Shown one piece after another: positions 19,047-27,649 of a stretch of DNA of 64,000 nt; the first letter of the stretch is position 1; the number at the start of each line of letters is the position of its first letter. Under the pieces are notes generated by a model. That model was not told the origin of the DNA. It worked only from the letters and a program-made list of their open reading frames with translations, and made no database searches. Both the position numbers and the translations under genes were made by a program. Source of the stretch: Rhodopseudomonas pentothenatexigens (lineage in GTDB: Bacteria > Pseudomonadota > Alphaproteobacteria > Rhizobiales > Xanthobacteraceae); the NCBI RefSeq assembly GCF_900218015.1, contig NZ_UFQQ01000010.1, positions 1 to 64,000 of the forward strand, read 5' to 3'.

Positions 19047-20021
19047 TTACGGGAGTAGCGCGACCCGGCCGATCGCCTTGCGGTCGATCAGCAGCCGCAT
19101 GCCGCGCGCCCATTCGGTCAGCGGCACGCGGTGCGAGATGTTCGGCCGCAGCACGCCCTTGGCGGCGAGTTCGAGCAGCTTGGCGGTTCGCTGCTCGCCG
19201 CGAACCGGATCGCGCCGAACCGCCTCGCCGGCGCGCACGCCGATCACGGATGCGCCCTTCATCAGGATCAGATTGGTGCGGGCGAGCCCGATGCCGCCGG
19301 TGAAGCCGACCACCAGCAGCCGCGCGCCCCAATTGATACAGCGCACGCTGTCTTCGAAGATCTGGCCGCCGACCGGATCGAACACCACGTCGGCGCCGCG
19401 GCCGTCGGTGATGCGCTTGACCGCATCCCGGAACGGCTCGGCCCCATACAGGATGCCGTGGTCGGCGCCGCGCTGCCGCGCCACCGCGAGCTTCTCTTCG
19501 CTCGACGCCGCCGCGATCACGGTGGCGCCGAGATATTTGCCGACCTCCACCGCCGCGAGCCCGACGCCGCCACCGGCGCCGTGCACCAGCAGCACTTCGC
19601 CCGGCTGAAGCTGGCCGCGTTCGACCAGCCCGTGCCAGGCGGTGCCGTGGCCGGCCAGATAAGTCGCAGCTTCGGCGAAGTCGAAATTCGCCGGCGCCGG
19701 CGTGAGCTGTGAGGCGGCAGCCACCACCTCTTCGGCATAAGCGCCGAACCGCAGCTTGACGATGACGCGATCGCCGAGCTTGACGCCGGTGACATCGGCG
19801 CCGAGCTCGATGATCTCGCCCGCCGCCTCCATCCCGGGAATGAACGGCAGCTCCGGCTTGAGCTGATACTCGCCGGCGCACATCAGGATGTCGGGGAAGT
19901 TGATGCCGGCGGCGCGGATCGCGACCCGCACCTCGCCCGGCTTCAACGCCTTGCGGTCGATCTCTTCAAGCCGCAGCGACTCGGGAGGGCCGAGTTCGCG
20001 GCACACCACAGCCTTCGGCAT
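19047..20021 (-). CDS. NADPH:quinone oxidoreductase-like MDR protein
   Basis: A 324-residue medium-chain dehydrogenase/reductase without catalytic-zinc Cys ligands. The N-terminal GroES-like domain contains GINFPDILMCAGEYQ and FIPGMEAAGEI; the Rossmann fold has VHGAGGGVGLAAVEVGKYLGA for NADPH. Family members reduce quinones or enoyl thioesters. The ATG overlaps the stop of the upstream isomerase gene by one base (TGATG), so translation is coupled. It belongs to the same operon as the MaoC and SDR genes (91-base gap downstream). Confidence 0.88.
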   Translation of the reverse strand: MPKAVVCRELGPPESLRLEEIDRKALKPGEVRVAIRAAGINFPDILMCAGEYQLKPELPFIPGMEAAGEIIELGADVTGVKLGDRVIVKLRFGAYAEEVVAAASQLTPAPANFDFAEAATYLAGHGTAWHGLVERGQLQPGEVLLVHGAGGGVGLAAVEVGKYLGATVIAAASSEEKLAVARQRGADHGILYGAEPFRDAVKRITDGRGADVVFDPVGGQIFEDSVRCINWGARLLVVGFTGGIGLARTNLILMKGASVIGVRAGEAVRRDPVRGEQRTAKLLELAAKGVLRPNISHRVPLTEWARGMRLLIDRKAIGRVALLP

Positions 20022-20641
20022 CAGGCGACACCCGCCTTGCGCCGCGCCAGCGCCTCGCGCACCAGCGGCAGCCGGTCGTTGCCGAAATACATGTCGGTCT
20101 TGTCAACGAAGATCGTCGGCGAGCCGAAGCCGCCGCGCGCGATCACCTCCTCGGTGTTGTCCTTGAGCTGATCCTTGATGCTCTGCTCGGCGATTCCGGC
20201 GAACAACGCCTTCGGGTCGAGGCCGCACCGGGTGCAGATCGCGCTCAGCACCTCGTCCTTGGAGATGTCCTGGTCGTCGCCCCAATAGGCTTCGAACACC
20301 GCGGTGGCGAACGGCACCATCGCGTCGGGCTTGTCGCGCAGCAGCCACAGACAGCCGCGCATCGCCTTGACGCTGTTCACCGGAAACACGCTGGGCGGCA
20401 TCTTGATCGGAAGGCCCGCCGAGCGCGCCCAATCCGACAGATCCTTGACCATGTAGCGCGCCTTCAGCGGCACCGGCGTCTTGCGCGATTCGTACACGCT
20501 CGGATTGACCGAGTTGAAGATGCCGCCGACCAGGATCGGCCGCCACGAAATCTCCTCGCCCATCTCTTTCGCCAGCGGCTGGATGTTGTGGAAGGCGAGA
20601 TAGGTCCAGGGACTGGAGCAGTCGAAGAAGAATTCGAGCAT
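20021..20641 (-). CDS. DsbA-fold 2-hydroxychromene-2-carboxylate isomerase-like protein
   Basis: A 206-residue protein of the kappa-GST/HCCA isomerase family: it starts MLEFFFDCSSPWTYLAFHN with the Ser-Pro pair that binds glutathione thiolate, and later GGFGSPTIFVDKTDMYFGNDR, the cis-Pro region. Members isomerise bicyclic aromatic acids or act as glutathione transferases. ATG 20641 with AAGGAAA upstream is preferred over ATG 20686, whose extension is Asn/Lys-rich and unlike the family. It is first of the operon isomerase-oxidoreductase-MaoC-SDR, which suggests a pathway for aromatic or fatty acid breakdown. Confidence 0.85.
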   Translation of the reverse strand: MLEFFFDCSSPWTYLAFHNIQPLAKEMGEEISWRPILVGGIFNSVNPSVYESRKTPVPLKARYMVKDLSDWARSAGLPIKMPPSVFPVNSVKAMRGCLWLLRDKPDAMVPFATAVFEAYWGDDQDISKDEVLSAICTRCGLDPKALFAGIAEQSIKDQLKDNTEEVIARGGFGSPTIFVDKTDMYFGNDRLPLVREALARRKAGVA

Positions 20642-20737
20642 CGGCGTTTCCTTTTCTTGGTTGTTGTTATTTGTCTTCGTAGTCATCGTCGGTTGTGATG
20701 GTGATTTGGTCCAGTTTTACGTGATCAACTCTCGTTC

Positions 20738-20889
20738 GTCATTCCGGGGCGCGCGCAGCGCGAACCCGGAATCCATAACCCCTGGCCTCTCGATCAAGCA
20801 CAGCGCAACCGACGCCCTGCTCCACCGCAAACGCTGCGGCATATGGATTCCGGGCTCGCGCAGCTTCGCCGCGCGCCCCGGAATGACGA
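20738..20889. repeat. Paired REP-like palindromes (ATTCCGGG family)
   Basis: Two hairpins in mirror arrangement: ATTCCGGGGCGCGCGC..GCGCGAACCCGGAAT, then ATTCCGGGCTCGCGCAG..GCGCGCCCCGGAATGAC, separated by about 60 bases containing GCATATGGATTCC. It is organised like the element at 22995-23124. It lies in the 430-base gap upstream of the isomerase operon. Confidence 0.75.
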
Positions 20890-20925
20890 AGGCTGAGTTC
20901 GTGAACGACATCGCTACGCTACCAC

Positions 20926-21028
20926 CGTCATCCCCCGCGGATGCGGGGGATCCAGTATTGCAGAGCGCAGACATTCGGAAACGGACGCTCTGGAATACTG
21001 GGTCGCCCGGACGAGCCGGGCGATGACG
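20926..21028. repeat. Paired palindromic repeat, inverted copy of the 9.8-kb element
   Basis: It begins CGTCATCCCCCGCGGATGCGGGGG and ends CGCCCGGACGAGCCGGGCG with GATGACG, the two hairpins joined by a spacer with CCAGTATTG and GGAATACTGG. It is the same element as at 9818-9952 but in opposite orientation, immediately downstream of the GST gene. Confidence 0.75.
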
Positions 21029-21073
21029 CCATAAGCAGCGTGTGCGCTCGGACATTGATCACGCGCGTTGTCC

Positions 21074-21793
21074 TCACTGCTGCTGCGCGCTCTGCGCCTG
21101 CGCGTCGGCGTGCGCTGGCTTGTCGACGCCGAACAACAGCTTGCGGGCCTGCTCGTCCATCGGCTTCTTGTCCTCCTTGCCGAGGGCGAGACCGGCCTGC
21201 AGCTTGGGCCGGGCACGCAGCGCGGCGTACCAGCGCTTGATGTTGGGATAGTCGTCGAGCGAAAGGCCCTGCGCCTTATGGGTCATGATCCAGGGAAAAC
21301 AGGCGATGTCGGCGATCGAGTAGTCGCCCGCAATGTGATCGCGGTCGGCCAGCCGGCGATCCAGCACGCCGTACAGCCGCTTCGCTTCGCGGCTGTAGCG
21401 GTCGATCGCGTAAGGGATCTTCTCCGGCGCATACAGCAGAAAATGGCCGTTCTGGCCGAGCATCGGCCCGAGCCCGGCCATCTGCCACATCAGCCACTGC
21501 ATCACCTCGAACCGCGCCCGCGTCTCGGTCGGCATCAACTGGCCGGATTTTTCCGCCAGATAGATCAGGATCGCCCCGCTCTCGAACACCGACAGCGGCG
21601 CGCCGCCGCCCATCGGCGCATGATCGACGATCGCCGGCATCCGTCCGTTGGGGCTGAGCGCCAGAAATTCCGGCTGGTGCTGGTCGCCGCGCCCGAGCTG
21701 CATCGGCACCACCCTGTACGGCAGGCCGCATTCTTCCAGCATGATCGAGATCTTCCAGCCGTTCGGCGTCGGCGCGTAATACAGATCGATCAT
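21074..21793 (-). CDS. Glutathione S-transferase, nu-class (YfcG-like)
   Basis: A 239-residue cytosolic protein. The N-terminal thioredoxin-like domain starts MIDLYYAPTPNGWKI, where TPNG is the glutathione-contact motif of the nu-class/YfcG group, and holds LSPNGRMPAIVDH and FESGAILIYLAEK for the gamma-glutamyl site. The C-terminal helical domain has the N-capping motif YSIADIACFPW. YfcG-like enzymes show disulfide-bond reductase activity. The tail after residue 220 is Gln/Ala rich. It is divergent from the methionine synthase gene with 133 bases between. Confidence 0.92.
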   Translation of the reverse strand: MIDLYYAPTPNGWKISIMLEECGLPYRVVPMQLGRGDQHQPEFLALSPNGRMPAIVDHAPMGGGAPLSVFESGAILIYLAEKSGQLMPTETRARFEVMQWLMWQMAGLGPMLGQNGHFLLYAPEKIPYAIDRYSREAKRLYGVLDRRLADRDHIAGDYSIADIACFPWIMTHKAQGLSLDDYPNIKRWYAALRARPKLQAGLALGKEDKKPMDEQARKLLFGVDKPAHADAQAQSAQQQ

Positions 21794-21926
21794 GGGACGT
21801 CCTCTTGACGGGTTTGCGCCGATCCTAGCCCGGCTTCGGCCGGCTTGTCACCTCGGTCTCGCGCTTCTGTACGCCCCGCCGCGAACGTGGCACAGAGGCT
21901 TCAACCACGCCACAAGGGAGCGAACG

Positions 21927-22949
21927 ATGCTGTTTCCGACCACGATCGCCGGCTCGTTGCCGAAGCCGGAATGGCTCGCCGAGCCCAACAAGCTGTGGGC
22001 ACCGTGGAAGTCGAGCGGCGACGAGTTGGTCCGCGCCAAGCGCGACGCCACCATCCTGGCGCTGAAGCTGCAGGAGGACTACGGCATCGACATCGTCACC
22101 GAAGGTGAACAGGCGCGGCAGCATTTCGTCCACGGCTTCCTCGAAGCCGTGGAGGGAATCGACTTCGCCCACAAGGTCGAAATGGGCATCCGCAACGATC
22201 GCTACAAAGCGATGGTGCCGCAGGTGGTGGCGCCGCTGCGGCTGAAGGGCCGCGTTCACGGATTCGAGGGCCAGATCGCGCGGGCGCATACCACGCGCAA
22301 GATCAAATTCACCCTGCCCGGCCCGATGACGATCATCGACACCATCGCCGATCGTCACTACGGCGACCGCGTCAAGATGGCGTTCGCGTTCGCCGAGCTG
22401 CTTAACGAAGAAGCCAAGGCGCTCGAAGCCGACGGCATCGACATGATCCAGTTCGACGAGCCGGCGTTCAACGTCTACATGAGCGAGGCCGCCGACTGGG
22501 GCGTCAAGGCGCTGGAGCGCGCCGCGCAGGGCCTCACCTGCGCCACCGCCGTGCACATCTGCTACGGCTACGGCATCAAGGCCAATACCGATTGGAAGGA
22601 AACGCTCGGCGATCAGTGGCGGCAATACGAGGACATCTTCCCGGCGATCGACGCCAGCGCGATCCAGCAGGTCGCAGTCGAGTGCCGCAATTCCAAGGTG
22701 CCGCTGGAGCTGCTGTCGCTGCTCAAGGGCAAGATCGTCCAGGCCGGCGTCATCGACGTCGCCAGCGACGAGGTGGAAACCGCCGAAGACGTCTGCGCCA
22801 CGATCGAGGCGGTGATGCAGCACGTGCCGAAGAGCAACATCGTCGCGACGACCAATTGCGGCATGGCCCCGATGCGGCGGGACATCGCCGAGGCCAAACT
22901 GGCGGCGCTCGGCGCGGGGGCGGAGCTGGCGCGGCAGCGGTTCGCGTAG
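21927..22949 (+). CDS. Cobalamin-independent methionine synthase, core (MetE C-terminal) type
   Basis: A 340-residue zinc enzyme equal to only the C-terminal catalytic barrel of MetE: TTIAGSLPKPEWL start, FTLPGPMT, IDMIQFDEPAFNVYM, and the zinc ligands in HICYG (His and Cys) and TTNCGMAP (Cys). Full MetE is about 750 residues, so this is a core-only form; several such families exist and some use methyl donors other than methyltetrahydrofolate or need partner proteins. ATG 21927 follows AAGGGAG. It is a single gene; no SAM or cobalamin riboswitch was seen in its 133-base leader. Confidence 0.85.
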   Translation: MLFPTTIAGSLPKPEWLAEPNKLWAPWKSSGDELVRAKRDATILALKLQEDYGIDIVTEGEQARQHFVHGFLEAVEGIDFAHKVEMGIRNDRYKAMVPQVVAPLRLKGRVHGFEGQIARAHTTRKIKFTLPGPMTIIDTIADRHYGDRVKMAFAFAELLNEEAKALEADGIDMIQFDEPAFNVYMSEAADWGVKALERAAQGLTCATAVHICYGYGIKANTDWKETLGDQWRQYEDIFPAIDASAIQQVAVECRNSKVPLELLSLLKGKIVQAGVIDVASDEVETAEDVCATIEAVMQHVPKSNIVATTNCGMAPMRRDIAEAKLAALGAGAELARQRFA

Positions 22950-22994
22950 TTCGCTGGTCTTGCTGAGCGAGACTCACAATCGGCCTCTCGTTCG

Positions 22995-23124
22995 TCATTC
23001 CGGGACGCGCGTAGTGCGACCCCGGAATCCATATCCCCTGTGATGATTTGGCGCAAAGTGATAGCCACGCGCACAGGGGGTATGGATTCCGGGCTCGGTC
23101 GCTGCGCGAGCGCCCCGGAATGAC
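22995..23124. repeat. Paired REP-like palindromes (ATTCCGGG family)
   Basis: ATTCCGGGACGCGCGTAG..GACCCCGGAATCC and GGATTCCGGGCTCGGTCGC..GCGCCCCGGAATGAC, joined by an inner inverted pair CATATCCCCTGTG and CAGGGGGTATG. The whole element folds as one long stem with two side hairpins. It lies directly after the methionine synthase gene. Confidence 0.75.
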
Positions 23125-23154
23125 GTGGTGGGTTTGTGCGTGCACTTGGATGCA

Positions 23155-23440
23155 ATGCGGGTTGATAGCCGGCTTCGAGAGCCCTTAGCGTTGATGGTGG
23201 CGTGAGCAGGACGGGACGATCCGGCAAGCCTTCGATCACCGCCACTTCACCGGCTGACACCCCTCGAACAACCACCGCAACAGACCGCCCCGCCTGAGCA
23301 GATAAGCAGTGGAGGTGCAGCGACCATTGCGGCCACCGGCATCGTCGTGCTTTACGTCCGCGACCATCGCACCGTCCGGCAAGCCCCCACCGCGGACGGC
23401 AGCGGATGTAGTCGTCCGTCATGCCGGGCGCGCGATAAGG
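23155..23440 (-). pseudogene. Decayed C-terminal half of a copy of the Cys-rich protein at 26006-26677
   Basis: Read on the minus strand in three frames, this stretch matches the C-terminal half of the intact gene 2.6 kb to the right: RLHPLPSAVG then (shift) GLPDGAMVAD, AYLLRRGGLLRW, a stop, then (shift) LLTPPSTLRALEAGYQPALH. The intact protein reads RLHPLPCPIE, DLPDGAMVQA, and LLTPPSTVRALQAGYRPVFH. At least two frameshifts and a stop break it, and the N-terminal half is missing. It lies on the other side of the PQQ dehydrogenase gene from the intact copy, same strand. Confidence 0.75.
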
Positions 23441-23510
23441 CGCCTCGTGTCTAGGAACAGTGGCGTGCACACGGCGTTGGCCGCGCGGTTCCGCTGACGG
23501 AGATCCGCTC

Positions 23511-26024
23511 GTGGCTGCTGCAACAACTCGTCCAGAACACATCCAACGCCGCGGATGGCGATGGCTTTACCTCGGCTTGGCGCTGGTGGTCGGTGCGTTC
23601 GGCTTGACGATGGCCGTGCTGGGTGGCTGGTTGATCGCTCTCGGCGGATCCTTCTACTATCTGGTCGCGGGCGCGCTCTTGACGCTCGGATCGGCACTCG
23701 CCTGGAGAAGTCGCCACCTCGCGGCCTTCGTGGCGTATGGCGGTGCGTTGCTGCTCTCGATCGTCTGGTCGCTGGTCGAAATCGGCGGCAAGGGCTGGCT
23801 GCCGGCCTGGGGCATCGATTTCGCCGGCCGCATCGGGGTTCTTGCAGGTCTGCTGGCGAGCGTCGGGCTGGCTTATCTGCTGTGGCGCACACCGCCGCGG
23901 GCAACGTCTCGGCGGGTCGCGCTGGCCGGGGTGGTCGGCGGTTTGGTCGCTTTGGGGAGCCTGGTCTACGCCAACTGGGAAAGGACCGAACCGGCCAGCG
24001 GACAGGAGGTCGCAGCGGCCAGCGGTCTGCGGCCCGGAGACGCGGCGCAGGAGGCCGGCGCGGATTGGACCGCCTATGGCGGCACCAATGGAGGTCGGCG
24101 CTATTCGAGCTTGAACCAGGTGACCACCGCCAACGTCACCGGGCTGCGGGAAGCCTGGACGTTCCGAACCGGCGACCTCAATCCCCGTGCCGGCCGCGTG
24201 TTCTATTCCTCCCAGAACACCCCCATCAAAGTGGATGATCTTCTCTACACCTGCACGCCGACCAACAAGGTATTCGCGCTCGACCCGGGTACCGGCGAGG
24301 TTCGGTGGAGCCACGACCCCAAGGTCCCGGCCAGCAACATGGAGTCGCTGTTCACGGCCGCGTGCCGCGCAGTCGCCTATTTCGACGATGGCGAGGCGCC
24401 CGGCCGATCCGAATCGATCGCGAAAATGCCTGCGGTCCCAGGCGTGATGGGGCCGGTGCCGCGCGGAGGCAGCCGGTGTCACCGGCGCGTCTTCGTCGCA
24501 ACGGCGGACGGCCGCCTGATCGCGCTCGATGCGGTGGGTGGATTCTTGTGCAAGGAGTTCGGCGAAGCCGGTGTCGTCGACATCACCGTCGGCATGGGCC
24601 TGCGCGAAAAGGGCTTCGCTTCGTACACGTCGGGCGCGACGGTCGCCGGCGGGCTCCTGATCCTCGGCCAGCAGGTGAGCGACAACCAGAGGCGGGACGC
24701 GCCATCGGGGGTGGTGCGGGCGTTCGATGCGCGCACCGGCGAACTGCGCTGGGCGGTGGACGCGCTTCGCCCCGATCCCAAGGCGCCGCTGGGGCCTGGT
24801 GAGATCTACCCCCGTGGCACGCCGAACGTCTGGAACATCATCTCGGCGGACGAGTCGCTCGGCCTCGCCTTCCTCGCCACCGGCAACGCCGCGGCCGACC
24901 AATGGGGGGGCAATCGCACACCCGACGAAGACCGCTTCACCGACGCGGTCGTCGCAGTCGATCTGCAGAGCGGCGCGACGCGCTGGGTCTACAGCACCGT
25001 CACCCACGATTTATGGGACTACGACCTCGGCGCTCAACCCATGCTGGTCGACGTCACCATCGACGGCACCGTCCGTCGGGCGATCATGCAGGCCAGCAAG
25101 ACCGGCAACATGTTTCTGCTGGACGCCGCCACCGGAGAACCGCTTCGGCCGGTCGAGCAGCGCCCGACACCGCAGGGGCCGCCGCCAGGCGACTGGGTGG
25201 CGCCGACGCAGCCGCAGTCGACGTTCTTTCCCAATATCGGCGGCGTCCCGGGCCGCGATCCGGAGCGGATCGATGCGCGCCACGCCTTCGGGCTGACGCC
25301 GATCGACGCCGCGCTGTGCCGCATCAGTTTCCACCGCCACCGTTACGAGGGCATGTTCACCCCGCCGACCGTCGACAAGGCCGGCTTGCTGCTGTTTCCC
25401 GGCACGGTGGGCGGCATGAACTGGGGCGGGCTCGGTTACGATCCGCAGCGTCGCCTGATCATCGGCAACAATTCGCGCCTGCCGAACCTCGTGGTGCTGC
25501 ATCCGCGGCGGACGGTCCACGACCAGCCCGTCGGATCCGGCGGCGCGCGGCCGGATCAGCAGGTCGCGCCGCACTCGGGAACGCCGTTCGGCGTGACCCG
25601 CCCGATTTGGTGGTCGCCGCTCAGGGTGCCGTGTATCTCGCCGCCGTGGGGCTACATCACAGCGACCAACATCGACACCGGTCAAATCGTCTGGTCCAAA
25701 CCGCTGGGGACGGGATTCGACTCCGGACCGCTCGGAATTCCCACGAAGCTCAAAATCGCTACCGGAACACCCAATCTCGGCGGCCCACTGGTGACCGCCG
25801 GCGGCCTGACCTTCATCGGTGCCACGCAGGACAACTTCCTGCGGGCGTTCGAAACCGCGACCGGGCGGCTGTTATGGGAGGCTCGGCTGCCCGCCGGTGC
25901 CCAGGCAGGGCCGATGACCTATGAGCACAGCGGCCGTCAGTACATCGCCGTGACGGCGACGGGTCACGCCCGCTTCGGGACCACGCCCGGTGACTATCTC
26001 AAGGTCTATGCTCTGCCCGAATGA
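23511..26024 (+). CDS. Membrane-bound PQQ-dependent dehydrogenase (glucose/quinate/shikimate family)
   Basis: An 837-residue quinoprotein. Five hydrophobic segments occupy about residues 15-150, followed by a periplasmic eight-bladed propeller with PQQ-dehydrogenase repeats: DWTAYGGTNGGRRYSSL, VHDL-type THDLWDYDLGAQP, and GGPLVTAGGLTFIGATQDNFLRAF near the end. Such enzymes oxidise glucose or polyols in the periplasm and pass electrons to ubiquinone. Length is close to membrane glucose dehydrogenase (about 800). GTG 23511 is preferred because GGAG lies 8 bases upstream; the frame is open to an earlier GTG at 23460. It needs PQQ, whose synthesis genes are not in the window. Its last 19 bases overlap the convergent gene at 26006. 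Substrate not determinable. Confidence 0.9.
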   Translation: MAAATTRPEHIQRRGWRWLYLGLALVVGAFGLTMAVLGGWLIALGGSFYYLVAGALLTLGSALAWRSRHLAAFVAYGGALLLSIVWSLVEIGGKGWLPAWGIDFAGRIGVLAGLLASVGLAYLLWRTPPRATSRRVALAGVVGGLVALGSLVYANWERTEPASGQEVAAASGLRPGDAAQEAGADWTAYGGTNGGRRYSSLNQVTTANVTGLREAWTFRTGDLNPRAGRVFYSSQNTPIKVDDLLYTCTPTNKVFALDPGTGEVRWSHDPKVPASNMESLFTAACRAVAYFDDGEAPGRSESIAKMPAVPGVMGPVPRGGSRCHRRVFVATADGRLIALDAVGGFLCKEFGEAGVVDITVGMGLREKGFASYTSGATVAGGLLILGQQVSDNQRRDAPSGVVRAFDARTGELRWAVDALRPDPKAPLGPGEIYPRGTPNVWNIISADESLGLAFLATGNAAADQWGGNRTPDEDRFTDAVVAVDLQSGATRWVYSTVTHDLWDYDLGAQPMLVDVTIDGTVRRAIMQASKTGNMFLLDAATGEPLRPVEQRPTPQGPPPGDWVAPTQPQSTFFPNIGGVPGRDPERIDARHAFGLTPIDAALCRISFHRHRYEGMFTPPTVDKAGLLLFPGTVGGMNWGGLGYDPQRRLIIGNNSRLPNLVVLHPRRTVHDQPVGSGGARPDQQVAPHSGTPFGVTRPIWWSPLRVPCISPPWGYITATNIDTGQIVWSKPLGTGFDSGPLGIPTKLKIATGTPNLGGPLVTAGGLTFIGATQDNFLRAFETATGRLLWEARLPAGAQAGPMTYEHSGRQYIAVTATGHARFGTTPGDYLKVYALPE

Positions 26025-26677
26025 ATTGGCGGCTCGGCATCGGCAGGGCCGAGGATCGATGCGTGGAAGACTGGACGATACCCGGCCTGCAGCGCGCGCA
26101 CCGTCGAGGGCGGGGTAAGTAGCCGCGCGTTGCGGAGTGGCGCATCGACCGCACGATAGCCGGCGAACGACCATGCCAGCGCTCTGCCCTGCCGCATGAG
26201 ATGACTGGCCGCGGTCGTATCGTCCGTGATCGCCTGCACCATCGCGCCGTCCGGCAGATCCTCGATCGGACACGGCAGCGGATGCAGTCGCTTGGCACGA
26301 CCGTCGAGCCGCTCGCGATGCAGCGCCGCATCGATCGCTGCTGCAGTGACGCGCTCCAGCCCATTGCCCTTCGCCCACGCGGCGGCGAAGGCATTCGCGT
26401 CGGTGCGGCGGCAGTAGTAGCAAGGCCGGTGTCCGGCGGCGAGCGCGGTGGCCTCGTCGAGAAAGAACAGCTCGGTCCAGCTCCGCGTCGCCATCACGTC
26501 GCGGCGGCGGCCGCGGAAGTCGCAAGTACATGTGATCCACGCCGGGCTCGACCACCGCCGCTTCAGCAGCGTCCTGGTCGCGGGGTCGTGAATGATGCCG
26601 CGATTGCCGGTGAACAGCCCGCGCGCCGCCACCGCAACAATCTCGCCGAACGGGGTGACGCGGTTCTGCAGCGGCAT
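26006..26677 (-). CDS. Conserved protein of unknown function with Ada-like CxC..RPCxxC motif
   Basis: A 223-residue protein I do not recognise by function. An N-terminal beta-like region (VTPFGEIVAVAARGLFTGNR) precedes CTCDF near residues 50-54, and LFFLDEATALAAGHRPCYYC near 70-90; the ALAAGHRPCxxCRR block resembles the zinc-binding AGFRPCKRCRP of the Ada N-terminal domain, so four Cys could bind one Zn. The C-terminal half carries LPDGAMVQAITD and LLTPPSTVRALQAGYRP. ATG 26677 has a GGAGA ribosome site. It converges on and overlaps the PQQ dehydrogenase by 19 bases. A decayed paralogue lies at 23155-23440. Confidence 0.75.
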   Translation of the reverse strand: MPLQNRVTPFGEIVAVAARGLFTGNRGIIHDPATRTLLKRRWSSPAWITCTCDFRGRRRDVMATRSWTELFFLDEATALAAGHRPCYYCRRTDANAFAAAWAKGNGLERVTAAAIDAALHRERLDGRAKRLHPLPCPIEDLPDGAMVQAITDDTTAASHLMRQGRALAWSFAGYRAVDAPLRNARLLTPPSTVRALQAGYRPVFHASILGPADAEPPIHSGRA

Positions 26678-26721
26678 CAACTGTCTCCTGCAAGGCAAAG
26701 GCTGCTCAGCGCGCACTGCCT

Positions 26722-26911
26722 GCTCCTTCTCCCCGCGCGCGGGGAGAAGGGTGGGATGAGGGGGCGTCGCCGCGCAGCCGAGCGCCCGTCAGCTGTCAGC
26801 AATCAGATCACGGGCGATCGCAGCGAGCCATCCGAAAGCTCGGACTCGTGGAGACGCCCCCTCACCCGGATTGCTACGCAATCCGACCTCTCCCCGCGCG
26901 CGGGGAGAGGT
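26722..26911. repeat. Palindromic repeat, CTCCCCGCGCGCGGGGAG family
   Basis: CTTCTCCCCGCGCGCGGGGAGAAG at the left and CCTCTCCCCGCGCGCGGGGAGAGG at the right are each self-complementary. They also enclose an inverted pair GATGAGGGGGCGTC and GACGCCCCCTCACCC. The element fills the gap between the Cys-rich gene and the phosphoribosyltransferase. Confidence 0.8.
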
Positions 26912-26969
26912 TTGGCTGCGGCGCTTGGTCAGGCCGAGGACGACAAACTGGCTGCCGTCCGCACGCGTT

Positions 26970-27491
26970 CTACGCCGCCCCGTCCTTCAGCGGCGGCTGG
27001 AAGCTGAGGCCGGTGTCCCAGGGGAAGAAGATCCAGGTGTCCTGCGACACTTCGGTGATGAAGGTGTCGACCAGCGGGCGGCCTTTCGGCTTGGCGTAGA
27101 CCGCGGCGAAATGCGCCTCCGGCAGCAGCGACCGCACCATGCGGCCGGTCTTGCCGGTGTCGACCAGGTCGTCGATGATCAGCAGGCCCTTTCCGGTGCC
27201 GCCGCCGAGCTTGGCGGTCTGATCCGACACGCCCTTGAGCACCTGCAACTCGCCCTGCTTGTCGTGCTCGTAGCTGGCGATGCACACCGTGTCGATCACC
27301 CGCAGGCCGAGTTCGCGCGCGACGATCGCGGCCGGCACCAAGCCGCCGCGGGTGATGGCGATCACCGCATGGAACGGCCCGAGTTCGTTCAGCCGCCAGC
27401 TCAACGCCCGGCAGTCGCGGTGAAACTGATCCCACGACACCGGGAACGGGCGTCCCGCCCGCTGCTGTTCACTCGGTTCGCTTTGCGTCAT
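26970..27491 (-). CDS. gpt: Xanthine phosphoribosyltransferase
   Basis: A 173-residue purine salvage enzyme that joins xanthine or guanine to PRPP. The PRPP loop reads [14 protein letters not shown] (near 105-118), with [18 protein letters not shown] upstream for pyrophosphate and the C-terminal [11 protein letters not shown] purine pocket seen in Gpt. The frame is open to 27635, but ATG 27491 has GGAGTGG upstream and matches the family N-terminus ([11 protein letters not shown]). It is flanked by palindromic repeats. Together with guaB it serves guanine nucleotide supply, though the genes are far apart. Confidence 0.92.
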   Translation of the reverse strand: MTQSEPSEQQRAGRPFPVSWDQFHRDCRALSWRLNELGPFHAVIAITRGGLVPAAIVARELGLRVIDTVCIASYEHDKQGELQVLKGVSDQTAKLGGGTGKGLLIIDDLVDTGKTGRMVRSLLPEAHFAAVYAKPKGRPLVDTFITEVSQDTWIFFPWDTGLSFQPPLKDGAA

Positions 27492-27511
27492 CCATCCACT
27501 CCGACGACCCT

Positions 27512-27632
27512 GCCATTGCGAGCATCCGGATCGGCGCTTTGCGCCGTCCGGGCACCGGCTCCGCGAAACAACCCAGAGCCACGGCGCATGCGTTGCTGAA
27601 GTGCTCGTCGCTGCGCTCCTCGCAACGACGGA
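27512..27632. repeat. Palindromic repeat, CATTGCGAG..CTCGCAACG family
   Basis: CCATTGCGAGCATCCGG at the left pairs loosely with CGCTGCGCTCCTCGCAACGACGG at the right, with an inner hairpin GGCGCTTTGCGCC. The outer ends match those of the element at 61292-61366 (GTCATTGCGAGGAGCG). It sits upstream of gpt and downstream of the CinA-type gene. Confidence 0.6.
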
Positions 27633-27649
27633 CACCTACTTGTCTTGGT

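Noticed and set aside
21794-21926. SAM or cobalamin riboswitch before the methionine synthase gene
   Set aside because: The 133-base gap is also the divergent promoter of the GST gene, and I saw no conserved riboswitch core.
22613-23542. A 309-codon minus-strand frame from the methionine synthase 3' end to the PQQ dehydrogenase
   Set aside because: It runs antisense through coding DNA and through repeats. Only the part at 23155-23440 has homology, and that is a decayed fragment in shifting frames.
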